NCBI GenBank assembly: GCA_020056205.1 | Contig: JAGVIF010000486.1 | Location: 1 to 11,346, forward strand | Length of the DNA: 11,346 bases | Direction: 5' to 3' | From: Lentisphaeria bacterium | GTDB taxonomy: Bacteria; Verrucomicrobiota; Lentisphaeria; Victivallales; GWF2-50-93 | Part shown: piece by piece, positions 1 through 7,635 of the stretch | Numbering within the stretch: the stretch's first letter is position 1 | How the letters are laid out: every line of letters starts with the position of its first letter | The notes under the pieces: generated by a model | Seen by the model: the letters and a program-made list of their open reading frames with translations, nothing else | What the model was told of the DNA's origin: nothing | Database searches by the model: none | Translations under genes and position numbers: made by a program

Positions 1-1407
1 AAAAATGAATTGCTGTCAATCATGCCAATACTCGGCTTCCCTGTTACATCCGACAACCTTCAGGCGGGGGAACCCGGCGCCATTCAAGTAACCAGCATAG
101 ACAGAATGCAGGTCATACTTGCGACCGCCGCGAATATCGAAGCTCTGAACGAGCTGAAAAAATGGGTGGAAATACTTGACAAATCCGATGTCGGAGAACA
201 GGAGAGAGTTTTTATATACAAGGTGCTCAACGGCAAAGCGGATGAACTGCTCAGCGCTATTTCGGTGATTTTTCCGACGGAGGGAACAACGCTCTCTGTC
301 CCGAATTCGTCATCAGGAAGTTCAACAGCCGCCAGCACATCCTCCACCGATTCGGGCTCAAACTTTTCAACAACGACGCCTTCGTCGGCTGGAACCTCAA
401 GCGCGACTACGGCAGCCACATCATCTATAAAGCCCTCAACCTCGGCGGCAAACTCGAAAGACGGACCGGCAAGCGTCTTCGATGTCCCTGTGAAAGTTTT
501 TGCCGACGCCGTGAATAACAGGCTCGTAATAAGAACAACGCCGAGAACTTATGCCATGATGAGGGCGATACTTGAACGCCTTGACACCGTTGCCGCGCAG
601 GTACTTTTGCAGGTAATGGTATCCGAGATTACACTCACAAAAGACACCGAATTTGGGATAGAATTCTCAACAAGCGCTAAAAAGGGGGACTACAGCAGTT
701 TATTCGGTTCTAATTTTGCGGATCTTGTCCCCGCCGCCGATGATCAATACGGCGCAAGATATTGGGTGTCAAGACGTTCCGACCCCGACAATAAATTCGC
801 TTATCTAAGGGCGCTGGCGGGAGACGGAAAAATAAAAGTCCTTTCCGCTCCGCAGATCGTGGTCAAAAGCAATTCCGAGGCAAAAATCGCCGTCGGCGAC
901 AGCGTCCCTATCGTAACAAGCGAAAACACGGACACGTCATCAGGAACAGTTATAAACCGTTCTATTGAATACCAAGACACAGGGATAATTCTCGTCATCA
1001 CGCCTCGCGTTACGGAGGGCGGATTGATAACTATGCAGCTTGAACAGACAGTTTCCGAGGCATTTCGAAACAGTACATCCGACATAGATTCTCCGATAAT
1101 CCAGGAAAGGATAATAAAAACAGCCCTTTCAATAAGAGACGGCGGAACGATAATAGTGGGAGGATTGATCCGGGAAAGAACAATTGACTCAAACTCGTCA
1201 TATCCGTTCATACAGGAGATTCCGCTTTTGCGCAGACTGCTCGGAACCAGCAACATAAGTTTGACGAGGACAGAAATGCTTGTCCTCATAACCGGACGGG
1301 TCATAAGCGAACACAGCAAGCTTGATGACATAACAAAAAGATATAAACAGGCGATAAAGGCTCTCAACGATTTGGAAGAAAAAGATGAAAGCAAATATCA
1401 AAAATAA
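1..1407 (+). CDS. gspD: GspD/PilQ-type outer-membrane secretin, 5' end missing
   Basis: The reading frame is open from base 1, so the N-terminus lies outside the window; the TTG at 10 is only the first possible start, and numbering below counts from it. The product is the secretin of a type II secretion or type IV pilus-like system, a multimeric outer-membrane channel. Residues 25-60 fit the end of an N-domain repeat (ending in a WVEILD-type motif). Residues 66-95 and 159-192 look like the two halves of a further N domain (N3-like), split by a roughly 60-residue Ser/Thr/Ala-rich insert (about 97-156). The secretin domain proper follows (about 195-432), with VGDSVPIVT (296-304), GIILVITPRV (325-334), GGTIIVGGLI (378-387), IPLLRRLLGT (404-413) and TEMLVLITGR (421-430). 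A charged tail ends at residue 465. The last 23 bases overlap gspE, so the two are cotranscribed. GspD and PilQ-type assignments cannot be separated without the missing N-terminus. Confidence 0.93.
   Translation, partial: KNELLSIMPILGFPVTSDNLQAGEPGAIQVTSIDRMQVILATAANIEALNELKKWVEILDKSDVGEQERVFIYKVLNGKADELLSAISVIFPTEGTTLSVPNSSSGSSTAASTSSTDSGSNFSTTTPSSAGTSSATTAATSSIKPSTSAANSKDGPASVFDVPVKVFADAVNNRLVIRTTPRTYAMMRAILERLDTVAAQVLLQVMVSEITLTKDTEFGIEFSTSAKKGDYSSLFGSNFADLVPAADDQYGARYWVSRRSDPDNKFAYLRALAGDGKIKVLSAPQIVVKSNSEAKIAVGDSVPIVTSENTDTSSGTVINRSIEYQDTGIILVITPRVTEGGLITMQLEQTVSEAFRNSTSDIDSPIIQERIIKTALSIRDGGTIIVGGLIRERTIDSNSSYPFIQEIPLLRRLLGTSNISLTRTEMLVLITGRVISEHSKLDDITKRYKQAIKALNDLEEKDESKYQK
1374..1378 (+). 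promoter_or_regulatory. gspE ribosome binding site inside the gspD 3' end
   Basis: GGAAG lies six bases before the ATG at 1385. It sits within the last codons of the secretin gene and supports the ATG that creates the 23-base overlap. Confidence 0.6.
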
Positions 1408-3031
1408 AGAACCTCAGATTATTCGCCATGATTGGCGAAATATTATCGCGTCCCGGCTTTCTTCCCTGCTCGATTCGTATCATGAGGAAACGTCTGATTC
1501 AGACAGGCGCCGATCCGATTGGGATTACTGCAATCAGGGACTGCTCACGGAAAGCGACTTGCTCAAACTTTATTCCGAAAGCGCCGGAATAGAGAGCGTC
1601 GAGGACGAAGATCTCTCCGAAATGGCCGTTGAAAAATTTCCCGACATATCCTCCGAATTCATAGAAAATTCGTGTTGCCTTCCTCTTTCATGGGACGATG
1701 AAAACGTTGTTATAGCTGTCGCCGACCCATATCTTCTCGGCAGAATAAAATATCTCTTTAAAAGCGTCTACGGCAAAAAAACCTCTTTTTGCCTCTGGAG
1801 AAGGAGCGTTCTTGAAAGAATTATAAAGAACGTGTATGGGATTGAACAAGGCGGCGACAATATAGCGGAGGGGAAAAACTTTCTTCAAAATCAAAACGAT
1901 AGCGAGGAATCACTGCGAAATCTGGCAAGCGAAGCTACGATAGTCCGTCTCGTCAATGAAATGTTCTCAAGAGCCTTTGAACTCAATGCCAGCGACATAC
2001 ACATCGAGCCGGAAGAAAACATGCTTACAATACGTTTTAGGATAGACGGAATCCTTCACGAGACAATGACGGCGCCGCTGTCTCAATACCCCGCAATCGC
2101 GTCAAGAATAAAACTTATCGGAGGCTTAAACATAGCTGAAAGGCGGCTCCCGCAGGACGGCAGGACAAATTTCAAAGTGGGGAAAAATAATGTGGATGTC
2201 CGAATAAGCACTCTGCCGACAATCAACGGAGAAAGCATAGTCCTGCGACTGCTTAGAAAAGATAATTCCGTCTTCGACATGACAAAAATAGGAATGCCCG
2301 AAGAGATAAGAAAAAAATTTGAAAAGCTCATTCAACTCCCGCACGGAATTATTCTCGTAGTCGGGCCGACGGGGAGCGGAAAAACCACCACGCTCTACAG
2401 CGCAATAAGAAAAATAAACTCATCAGAAAAAAAAATTATAACAATAGAAGACCCGATAGAATACCGCATCGAAAAACTTTCTCAAATTCAGGTCAACCCA
2501 AAAATCGGACTTGATTTCGCAAACGGACTCAGGCATATAGTCCGACAAGACCCCGATGTGATTCTTGTCGGAGAAATAAGAGACAGAGAAACTGCGGAAA
2601 TAGCCGTTCACGCATCTCTTACAGGACATCTCGTATTCAGCACCCTGCACACAAACGACGCGTCGGGGGCCATAACCCGCCTCCTTGACATCGGCGTGGA
2701 GGGATTTCTCATTTCCGCGTCCCTGAAAGCGGTTTTGTCTCAACGTCTCGTGAGAAAAATATGTCTTGAATGCGACGGAACCGGACAGAAAGCCGGCCTG
2801 AAATGCAAAAATTGCGGAGGCGCCGGTTACAAAGGGAGAACCGGAATCTATGAATTACTCAACATAAATGACGAAATGGCCGCCGCCATAGCCAAAAACG
2901 CCGACGGAAACACGATAGCGTCAATAGCCAAAAAGAACGGCATGAAAACTCTGATCGAGGACGGCATGGAAAAAATTGCCGCCGGAATCACAAATGAAGC
3001 GGAAGTGGCGCGCGTTACTATCAACATTTAG
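1385..3031 (+). CDS. gspE: GspE/PilB-type secretion or pilus assembly ATPase
   Basis: This is a cytoplasmic hexameric ATPase that powers pseudopilus or pilus assembly for the secretin system encoded just upstream. Its 548 residues are a normal length for GspE/PilB. The N-terminal ~150 residues resemble the GspE N-terminal (MshEN-like) domain, including the usual DDENVVIAVADPYLL stretch. The ATPase core is complete: Walker A GPTGSGKTT at 327-335, Asp box with E355-D356, Walker B VILVGE at 392-397 with catalytic E397, and a His box with H415 and H422 (STLHTND at 419-425). A zinc-binding tetracysteine module follows, with C460/C463 and C474/C477, which is typical of assembly ATPases of the GspE/PilB branch rather than PilT retraction ATPases. 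Start: ATG with an SD six bases upstream. No gspF follows; the next gene points the other way, so the rest of the apparatus must be upstream or elsewhere. Confidence 0.95.
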   Translation: MKANIKNKEPQIIRHDWRNIIASRLSSLLDSYHEETSDSDRRRSDWDYCNQGLLTESDLLKLYSESAGIESVEDEDLSEMAVEKFPDISSEFIENSCCLPLSWDDENVVIAVADPYLLGRIKYLFKSVYGKKTSFCLWRRSVLERIIKNVYGIEQGGDNIAEGKNFLQNQNDSEESLRNLASEATIVRLVNEMFSRAFELNASDIHIEPEENMLTIRFRIDGILHETMTAPLSQYPAIASRIKLIGGLNIAERRLPQDGRTNFKVGKNNVDVRISTLPTINGESIVLRLLRKDNSVFDMTKIGMPEEIRKKFEKLIQLPHGIILVVGPTGSGKTTTLYSAIRKINSSEKKIITIEDPIEYRIEKLSQIQVNPKIGLDFANGLRHIVRQDPDVILVGEIRDRETAEIAVHASLTGHLVFSTLHTNDASGAITRLLDIGVEGFLISASLKAVLSQRLVRKICLECDGTGQKAGLKCKNCGGAGYKGRTGIYELLNINDEMAAAIAKNADGNTIASIAKKNGMKTLIEDGMEKIAAGITNEAEVARVTINI

Positions 3032-3040
3032 CGCATCTTC

Positions 3041-3062
3041 GACACTTTTAGGTGTTTTTTTT
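3041..3062 (+). terminator. weak Rho-independent-like hairpin after gspE
   Basis: A short stem ACAC/GTGT (3042-3045 with 3052-3055) closes a six-base loop and runs into eight T residues (3055-3062), ten bases after the gspE stop codon. The stem is only four pairs plus a possible wobble, so strength is doubtful. The position fits the end of the gspDE transcript. Confidence 0.45.
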
Positions 3063-3076
3063 AGGGCCTCTTCATT

Positions 3077-3220
3077 ATGAGAGGAGTCTTAAATAATAAA
3101 AATACAGTGACTAACTATTTGGATTCCCTTTTGGCATCCGGTGCGCGGTTCAGCGAAAAACTGGCGGTGGTTTCGGAGATCAGGCCGGGAAAAGCAAGCC
3201 AGTCTCATGCAAAAGAATAG
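3077..3220 (+). CDS. possible 47-residue ORF, unknown and doubtful
   Basis: An ATG at 3077 opens 47 codons ending TAG at 3218-3220, overlapping the 3' end of trpB by 16 bases on the opposite strand. The product is soluble-looking, with a mixed hydrophobic/charged middle ([19 protein letters not shown]). I do not recognise it. No good ribosome binding site precedes the ATG: a purine-rich GAGAGGAG lies just inside the frame with no ATG, GTG or TTG at proper spacing. It could be the degraded remnant of a further gene of the secretion operon or chance coding. Confidence 0.2.
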   Translation: MRGVLNNKNTVTNYLDSLLASGARFSEKLAVVSEIRPGKASQSHAKE

Positions 3221-4491
3221 GCCCCGATCTGGTTTTCGGGCGACTGTGGACTGAACTCGGCATTGGAGACATCATCAGGGAATGCATTCAGGCGCAAGTT
3301 CTTGTTTAAAAATTTCTTCACCTGTTCAACGTCCTTGTCTCCGCGCCCGCTCAGATTGACTATTACCGTTGATTTTGGGGTAAGCGAAGGCGCCATCTTT
3401 ATGAGCCCAGCGATGGCGTGAGCGCTTTCAAGAGCCGGAAGAATGCCTTCGGTTTTTGAGAGGATCTGAAATGCGGCGATCGCATCATCATCCGAAACCT
3501 TCATATACTCGACGCGTCCGGCGTCTTTAAGAAAAGCGTGTTCGGGTCCGACGGCGGCGTAGTCAAGTCCAGCTGAGACTGAATGCGTAAGGGCGATTTG
3601 CCCAAATTCATCCTGAAGGACATATGTTTTAGTCCCCTGCAGGATGCCGGTTCTTCCTCCGCTGAAGCGCGCGGCGTGCTCTCCAAGTCCGCTCCCGCTT
3701 CCGCCCGCCTCAACACCTATCATCCTCACCGGAGAAAATTTAAGGAATGGATGGAAAAGCCCTATCGAATTGCTTCCTCCTCCAACACATGCGATAAGAA
3801 CGTCCGGCAGTTTCTTCTCAGTTTTTTTTATCTGCATGATAGATTCTTTTCCTATGCACGACTGGAAATCCCTGACTATCATTGGAAAAGGATGAGGGCC
3901 GAGAGCCGAACCGAGAATGTAATGAGTATGTCCACTGTTCGCCACCCAATCCCGTATCGCGGCGCTGACAGCCTCTTTGAGAGTTTTCTGTCCCACTTTC
4001 ACGGGAATGACTCTTGCTCCAAGCAGTTCCATTCTTGTGACGTTCAGCGACTGCCTGTCCATATCAACCTCGCCCATGTAAATATCGCATTGAAGTCCGA
4101 AACGAGCCGCCGCTGTAGCCGTTGCTACGCCGTGCTGCCCGGCGCCGGTTTCAGCTATTATTCGCGTTTTGCCCATCCTTACGGCGAGCATTGCCTGTCC
4201 GATAGAATTGTTTATTTTGTGAGCTCCGGTATGGCAAAGGTCTTCTCTTTTCAAATAGATTTTATGTCCGAGTTCCGACGACAAACGTTCGGCCGGATAC
4301 AAAGGGGTGGGTCTTCCGACATAATCGCGCAACAGGTTTTTATATTCAGAAATAAAAGTTTTGTCTTTTATCGCTGCCCTGTAGGTTTTTTCAAGTTCGC
4401 GCAAAACAGGCACAAGGGTTTCAGGAACGAAGGCGCCTCCGTAAGAGCCGAACCGTCCGCGTTTATCAGGCATTTTGCTCATTTTGTCCAT
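3205..4491 (-). CDS. trpB: tryptophan synthase beta chain
   Basis: TrpB is the PLP enzyme that condenses indole with L-serine to make L-tryptophan, normally in an alpha2-beta2 complex with TrpA. The 428-residue product carries the standard features: the [15 protein letters not shown] start, [16 protein letters not shown] with PLP-binding K92, ETGAGQHG with catalytic E114, the GGGSN phosphate loop at 237-241, [10 protein letters not shown] at 309-318, [12 protein letters not shown] at 348-359 and SGRGDKD at 381-387. It is the TrpB1 form that works with TrpA, not the longer TrpB2. The end carries about 25 residues beyond the usual ~400, a nonconserved tail. Start: ATG at 4491 with AGAGGAAG nine bases upstream. 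No trpA or other trp gene is adjacent, and the upstream side has only a gap and a divergent pheA. All catalytic residues that I can place are intact, so the enzyme should be active. Confidence 0.97.
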   Translation of the reverse strand: MDKMSKMPDKRGRFGSYGGAFVPETLVPVLRELEKTYRAAIKDKTFISEYKNLLRDYVGRPTPLYPAERLSSELGHKIYLKREDLCHTGAHKINNSIGQAMLAVRMGKTRIIAETGAGQHGVATATAAARFGLQCDIYMGEVDMDRQSLNVTRMELLGARVIPVKVGQKTLKEAVSAAIRDWVANSGHTHYILGSALGPHPFPMIVRDFQSCIGKESIMQIKKTEKKLPDVLIACVGGGSNSIGLFHPFLKFSPVRMIGVEAGGSGSGLGEHAARFSGGRTGILQGTKTYVLQDEFGQIALTHSVSAGLDYAAVGPEHAFLKDAGRVEYMKVSDDDAIAAFQILSKTEGILPALESAHAIAGLIKMAPSLTPKSTVIVNLSGRGDKDVEQVKKFLNKNLRLNAFPDDVSNAEFSPQSPENQIGAYSFA

Positions 4492-4500
4492 ATATCAAAT

Positions 4501-4508
4501 CTTCCTCT
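4501..4508 (-). promoter_or_regulatory. trpB ribosome binding site
   Basis: On the minus strand AGAGGAAG stands nine bases ahead of the ATG at 4489-4491, deciding that start over the Met codons at residues 4 and 7. Confidence 0.65.
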
Positions 4509-4753
4509 GAATGTTAAACGCTAATTGCGCAACCCGCAAGCGGCCTCCATTTTTCAAAAATAAAATCTGTGGTAAGATAAACCAATTTTTTCATAACAAA
4601 AACTTATTTTGCCTGATTTTTTTCGGAAAGTTTATTTGTTAAGTTTATTCCGGCGGGTTAGTTCGGCGCACAATTTGGTGAATATTTCCCCTGATCGTCA
4701 GGAGGATTTGTGTTTAGTTTGCAATAAATCTTTTCCCTGTTACCTTAACCGGC
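4509..4753. other. AT-rich non-coding gap upstream of trpB
   Basis: No convincing reading frame or RNA gene is visible. The stretch should hold the trpB promoter on the minus strand. A TTGTTA followed by TATCTT occurs at roughly 4565-4595 on that strand, but with a spacer of only about 14 bases, so I do not call it. A small palindrome CCGCAAGCGG sits near 4534-4543. I see no leader peptide with Trp codons or clear attenuator. Confidence 0.4.
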
Positions 4754-4873
4754 ATGAATGTACTGGAAATTAAGACCTCGCTCGAACGCGCTTTTGGCGC
4801 GGGAGACCACTTTATTTTCCTCTTTGGCTCAAGAGCATGGTGTAGTTGCCAAAAGGATAAGAAAAATTCTTAA
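4754..4873 (+). pseudogene. 5' fragment of an MNT-type nucleotidyltransferase
   Basis: An ATG at 4754 opens 39 codons. The first 28 read like the start of a minimal nucleotidyltransferase (MNT/KNTase-like fold): an amphipathic helix, then HFIFLFGSRA, the hydrophobic strand and G-S-R loop of the pol-beta superfamily. The frame should continue with the DxD metal-binding pair, but after GSRA it turns into unrelated residues (WCSCQKDKKNS) and stops. The composition also becomes more AT-rich at about 4840. I infer that the gene was broken at or near 4840 by the arrival of the block that carries pheA, or by a deletion. MNT genes often pair with HEPN genes as toxin-antitoxin modules; no partner is visible here. 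Confidence 0.45.
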
Positions 4874-4974
4874 GCGTATTTGATTTTGCGCAAGAACCTG
4901 TTAAAGTAGCGGCCTTCAAATTAAAAGAAAGAAACGGAAGATTTGTTAAGGCAAAGATAAATTTAATAGTCTAA
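4861..4974 (+). pseudogene. degraded 3' end of an unidentified gene ahead of pheA
   Basis: A frame without a usable start codon runs from 4861 to TAA at 4972-4974, eight bases before pheA. It ends with a coding-like stretch (FDFAQEPVKVAAFKLKER onward to about NLIV). In a different frame, bases 4833-4880 read EHGVVAKRIRKILKRI. The two could be pieces of one protein joined by a frameshift near 4880. I cannot name the family. Its position suggests the original gene upstream of pheA in the donor, cut at its 5' side. Confidence 0.25.
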
Positions 4975-4982
4975 GAGGCGTT

Positions 4983-5837
4983 ATGAGAATAAATCATTTT
5001 GGTAAACCTTATAGCTTCAGTCACGTTGCTGCGCTTAGGAGGTTTGGCAAAAGGCATGAGTATATTTCTCGTCCTACGATTGTTGGCACAATAGATTCTA
5101 TCGTAAAGGATTATGATTCAATTGGCATCGTGCCTATTGAAAACACTACAGGCGGGATTATCCATGATACGGTGAATACATTGTGCATGGAGGAGTACAG
5201 GAAATTACTTATTCGTGAGGAATTGGAGCTTCCTGTAAGGCTCTTTCTTTTAGCCAAAAGCCCGATTGCTTTATCACACGTTAGGGCTATCTACTCTCAT
5301 GAATATGCGCTTAAAAGGTCTGAAGGATGGATAAAACAACATACACCTCAAGCGATAGTGAAGCGGGTAAGCAGCACTTCAGATGCTGCCTGTAAGGCCT
5401 TAGAAGAAAAATATTCATGTGCTATAAGCAGCTCTGAGGCATCCAGTTATTATGGATTAAAGAAAATAGAAGAAATTCTTGTTGAAGGAAAAAAGAACCT
5501 CACAAGATTCTTTGTGTTGGGTAATGTGGGAGGTAAATATTCACCGAAAGGACAGGGTTCGGTGAATATTTACTATGGGACTACTATTATCTTTGAATTA
5601 GAAGATAGAGTAGGAGCTCTTTGCGATGCTTTGCAGGCATTTAAAAAGAACAAGATTACCTTGACAAGAATTATCTCAAGACCCGATATAAAGAAGGAAT
5701 GGGGATACGTTTTCTTTATAGAAATAAAAGGCGGGGAAAAGGATCAGAATGTCAAAAAAGCATTAATTGAACTTGATAAACATATAACTGATATCCGAAT
5801 ATTAGGCTCGTATCCCTTGAAAAGACTCGCACATTAA
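4983..5837 (+). CDS. pheA: prephenate dehydratase with ACT domain
   Basis: This enzyme decarboxylates and dehydrates prephenate to phenylpyruvate, the committed step to phenylalanine. The 284 residues match the length of the monofunctional enzyme; there is no chorismate mutase domain. The PDT domain (about 1-180) shows YSFSHVAALRRF (10-21), IGIVPIENTTGG (47-58), the STSDAACKAL region (131-140), AISSSEASSYYGL (147-159) and the catalytic TRF motif at 174-176 with T174. The ACT domain (about 203-280) shows GALCDAL (211-217), matching the GALV region of the phenylalanine site, and ISRP (231-234), matching ESRP with the Glu replaced by Ile. Feedback inhibition by phenylalanine is therefore plausible but may be altered. 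The N-terminal GPxGSFSH motif has drifted to GKPYSFSH. Start: ATG with AGAGG (4974-4978) four bases upstream. Codon use is visibly more AT-rich than in trpB or the genes on either side, suggesting transfer. Confidence 0.9.
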   Translation: MRINHFGKPYSFSHVAALRRFGKRHEYISRPTIVGTIDSIVKDYDSIGIVPIENTTGGIIHDTVNTLCMEEYRKLLIREELELPVRLFLLAKSPIALSHVRAIYSHEYALKRSEGWIKQHTPQAIVKRVSSTSDAACKALEEKYSCAISSSEASSYYGLKKIEEILVEGKKNLTRFFVLGNVGGKYSPKGQGSVNIYYGTTIIFELEDRVGALCDALQAFKKNKITLTRIISRPDIKKEWGYVFFIEIKGGEKDQNVKKALIELDKHITDIRILGSYPLKRLAH

Positions 5838-5907
5838 CCTACATTTTGCGTTTGAGCATTGGTATAAGTTTAGGAAAGCATGTTGTCTATCGTGGGGATT
5901 GCGCGCA

Positions 5908-7569
5908 ATGACCAATGAAACCGGGAAGAGCGGATTTTTTGTGGAAGGCCATATTCAATGGTGGTTGCTTGCCGTAATTTTAGCGGCCATATTCTTCAGA
6001 TTATATAATATTTCAAATTCAAGCCTGTGGACTGATGAATTTTCCACGCTTTGGGCTTCATCTGCTCCGACTCTTTCGGAAACCGTTGAGAGAGCGGAGC
6101 TTACACAGGGCATCCATCCGCTGTATTTCATCGTTCAAAGAGCGGTTTTGTCTTTCCTTCCGGTAAATGAGGCGAGCCTGAGGGGGCTTTCATGCGCCGC
6201 GTCAATCCTGTCTGTCTTCCTTATCTTCTGGCTGGGAAAGCTTATATTCAGAGACAACATAAAGGCTCTTTTGGCTTCCGCGATTTTCGCAATCCACGCA
6301 AACAGCATTTATTACGCCCAGGAAGCAAGACCCTACTCTATCGGAATAATGTTTGCGCTCTTTTCTCAAATATTCTTTCTAAGATTATTCGTGAAATTTC
6401 GCGCGGTTGACGCGGCTGCTTATTTTGCGGCGTCGGCGCTGTCGGTGTTTTTCCATTATGTGTTTTTAGCCGTCTTCCTCTGTCAAAACATTTATCTTCT
6501 TTTAACATGGTATCTCGGGCTCAGGAAAATCCGCCTTACAGAAACGACTCTGCCTTTGAAAAAATGGTTCGTCCTTCAGGCGTTATGCGCTTTGACGCTG
6601 TGCATAGCCTTCAGGCATATTTCCGGCATGCTTGGCGGGCGCCATGCGTGGAACTGGCTGAAAGATATGGATTTTCTGCAGGTTTCAGAACTTTTTTTCT
6701 CGATGTTAGATTTGAAAATTCTCGCCGTAATGGGCGTGGTCTTTGTGATATTTTACGCCGTTGAGCGTTTCAGTCCTGCGGAGGCGGTCAAAAGGCTTGG
6801 GACGAATGAGCTTGTTTTTCTTTTCATCTGGCTCTTTTCCACTCCGGTTTTTCTTTTCGTAATCTCAAAAGCGCTTGGGGTGTCATTTTTTGACCAGAGA
6901 TACATGTTGCTGTCAATGCCGGCATTATATTTGATCCTCGCAAATTTTCTTGACATATTCAGAAGCGATGTGATAAGGGCCGCATTTCCGGGCATATATC
7001 TGATCGTTTATCTGGGTTATGTTTCCGTTCCGTCATTTATGGACACCGGCGCGTTTTGCAGAAGGATTCCGCACAATTGGAAGGACGCGATAAGACACAT
7101 TCAGGAGGATTTCATGCCCGGGGACGCCATTCTCCTGCGATATGGCGATGTGAAGGAAAATTGGATTCCCTCGACAAAAAATCCGATAATACTTGATTAT
7201 CCCAGAGCCCCATTCCACAGCTTTTACTGGGAGAAAACGTCGAAAGACGATGGACTCCCTGAGATTTACAGCCTCACTTACACTTGGGATAAAAATTTTT
7301 ATCCCTACTATGAAAAGATTTTCGGCGAACTTGTCAAGAAAAAAAGAGTGTGGGTGATCGGGGTTGATCCTCCTAACACAAATTACAGGGTGGCCGCCGT
7401 TTCAGGCTTTATGTCTGAAAAGTACCTGTTCAAAAAACTTTATGATATAAATTTTTCCGGAGTTTATCTTGCCCTTCTTGAAAGTAATACGGCATTAAGG
7501 CTGCGCTCAACGGTTCATCCTTATTACGAAGAACTAAGAAAGGAAAGCAGAATGGAAAAAGAAAAGTAG
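5908..7569 (+). CDS. GT-C membrane glycosyltransferase (PMT_2/ArnT-like)
   Basis: The predicted 553-residue product is a polytopic inner-membrane glycosyltransferase of the GT-C fold. Members use polyprenyl-phosphate sugars to glycosylate lipid A, cell-surface polymers or proteins on the periplasmic side. A first membrane helix (about 17-34) is followed by the periplasmic loop with SLWTDEFSTLW, where D43-E44 is the expected catalytic acidic pair. HPLYF begins at H70, and QEARPYS (138-144), typical of this family, follows helices at about 97-113 and 118-135. Roughly eight to ten more hydrophobic segments extend to about residue 370; the remaining ~180 residues are soluble and probably periplasmic. 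Start: I choose ATG 5908 because GGGG (5894-5897) lies ten bases ahead; the TTG at 5899 would be one base from it. It ends at a strong terminator. The acceptor and sugar cannot be read from the sequence. Confidence 0.85.
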   Translation: MTNETGKSGFFVEGHIQWWLLAVILAAIFFRLYNISNSSLWTDEFSTLWASSAPTLSETVERAELTQGIHPLYFIVQRAVLSFLPVNEASLRGLSCAASILSVFLIFWLGKLIFRDNIKALLASAIFAIHANSIYYAQEARPYSIGIMFALFSQIFFLRLFVKFRAVDAAAYFAASALSVFFHYVFLAVFLCQNIYLLLTWYLGLRKIRLTETTLPLKKWFVLQALCALTLCIAFRHISGMLGGRHAWNWLKDMDFLQVSELFFSMLDLKILAVMGVVFVIFYAVERFSPAEAVKRLGTNELVFLFIWLFSTPVFLFVISKALGVSFFDQRYMLLSMPALYLILANFLDIFRSDVIRAAFPGIYLIVYLGYVSVPSFMDTGAFCRRIPHNWKDAIRHIQEDFMPGDAILLRYGDVKENWIPSTKNPIILDYPRAPFHSFYWEKTSKDDGLPEIYSLTYTWDKNFYPYYEKIFGELVKKKRVWVIGVDPPNTNYRVAAVSGFMSEKYLFKKLYDINFSGVYLALLESNTALRLRSTVHPYYEELRKESRMEKEK

Positions 7570-7578
7570 ATTGAAATA

Positions 7579-7608
7579 AAAAAGGCATCGAAACTTCGAC
7601 GCCTTTTT
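7579..7608. terminator. bidirectional Rho-independent terminator
   Basis: AAAAAGGC (7579-7586) pairs with GCCTTTTT (7601-7608). Inside, TCGA (7588-7591) pairs with TCGA (7596-7599) around an AACT loop, with one A/C mismatch between the two stems. A-rich and T-rich flanks make it usable from both strands. It sits between the converging glycosyltransferase gene and the minus-strand exported-protein gene. Confidence 0.9.
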
Positions 7609-7635
7609 AAAAATAACTATTTATTGTGGAGGATG

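Noticed and set aside
801..1394. 197-codon minus-strand frame opposite the secretin gene
   Set aside because: It is antisense to a well-conserved secretin domain; no ribosome binding site or recognisable motif.
3064..3086. Second hairpin CCTCT/AGAGG after gspE
   Set aside because: The stem is five pairs with an eight-base loop and no T-run on either side, so it is not supportable as a terminator.
3583..4524. Long 313-codon plus-strand frame opposite trpB
   Set aside because: It lies wholly antisense to an intact, motif-complete trpB and its product is a Cys/His/Ser-rich shadow with no domain pattern.
5899..5907. TTG start three codons upstream for the glycosyltransferase
   Set aside because: The only ribosome-binding sequence (5894-5897) would be one base from the TTG but is ten bases from the ATG at 5908.
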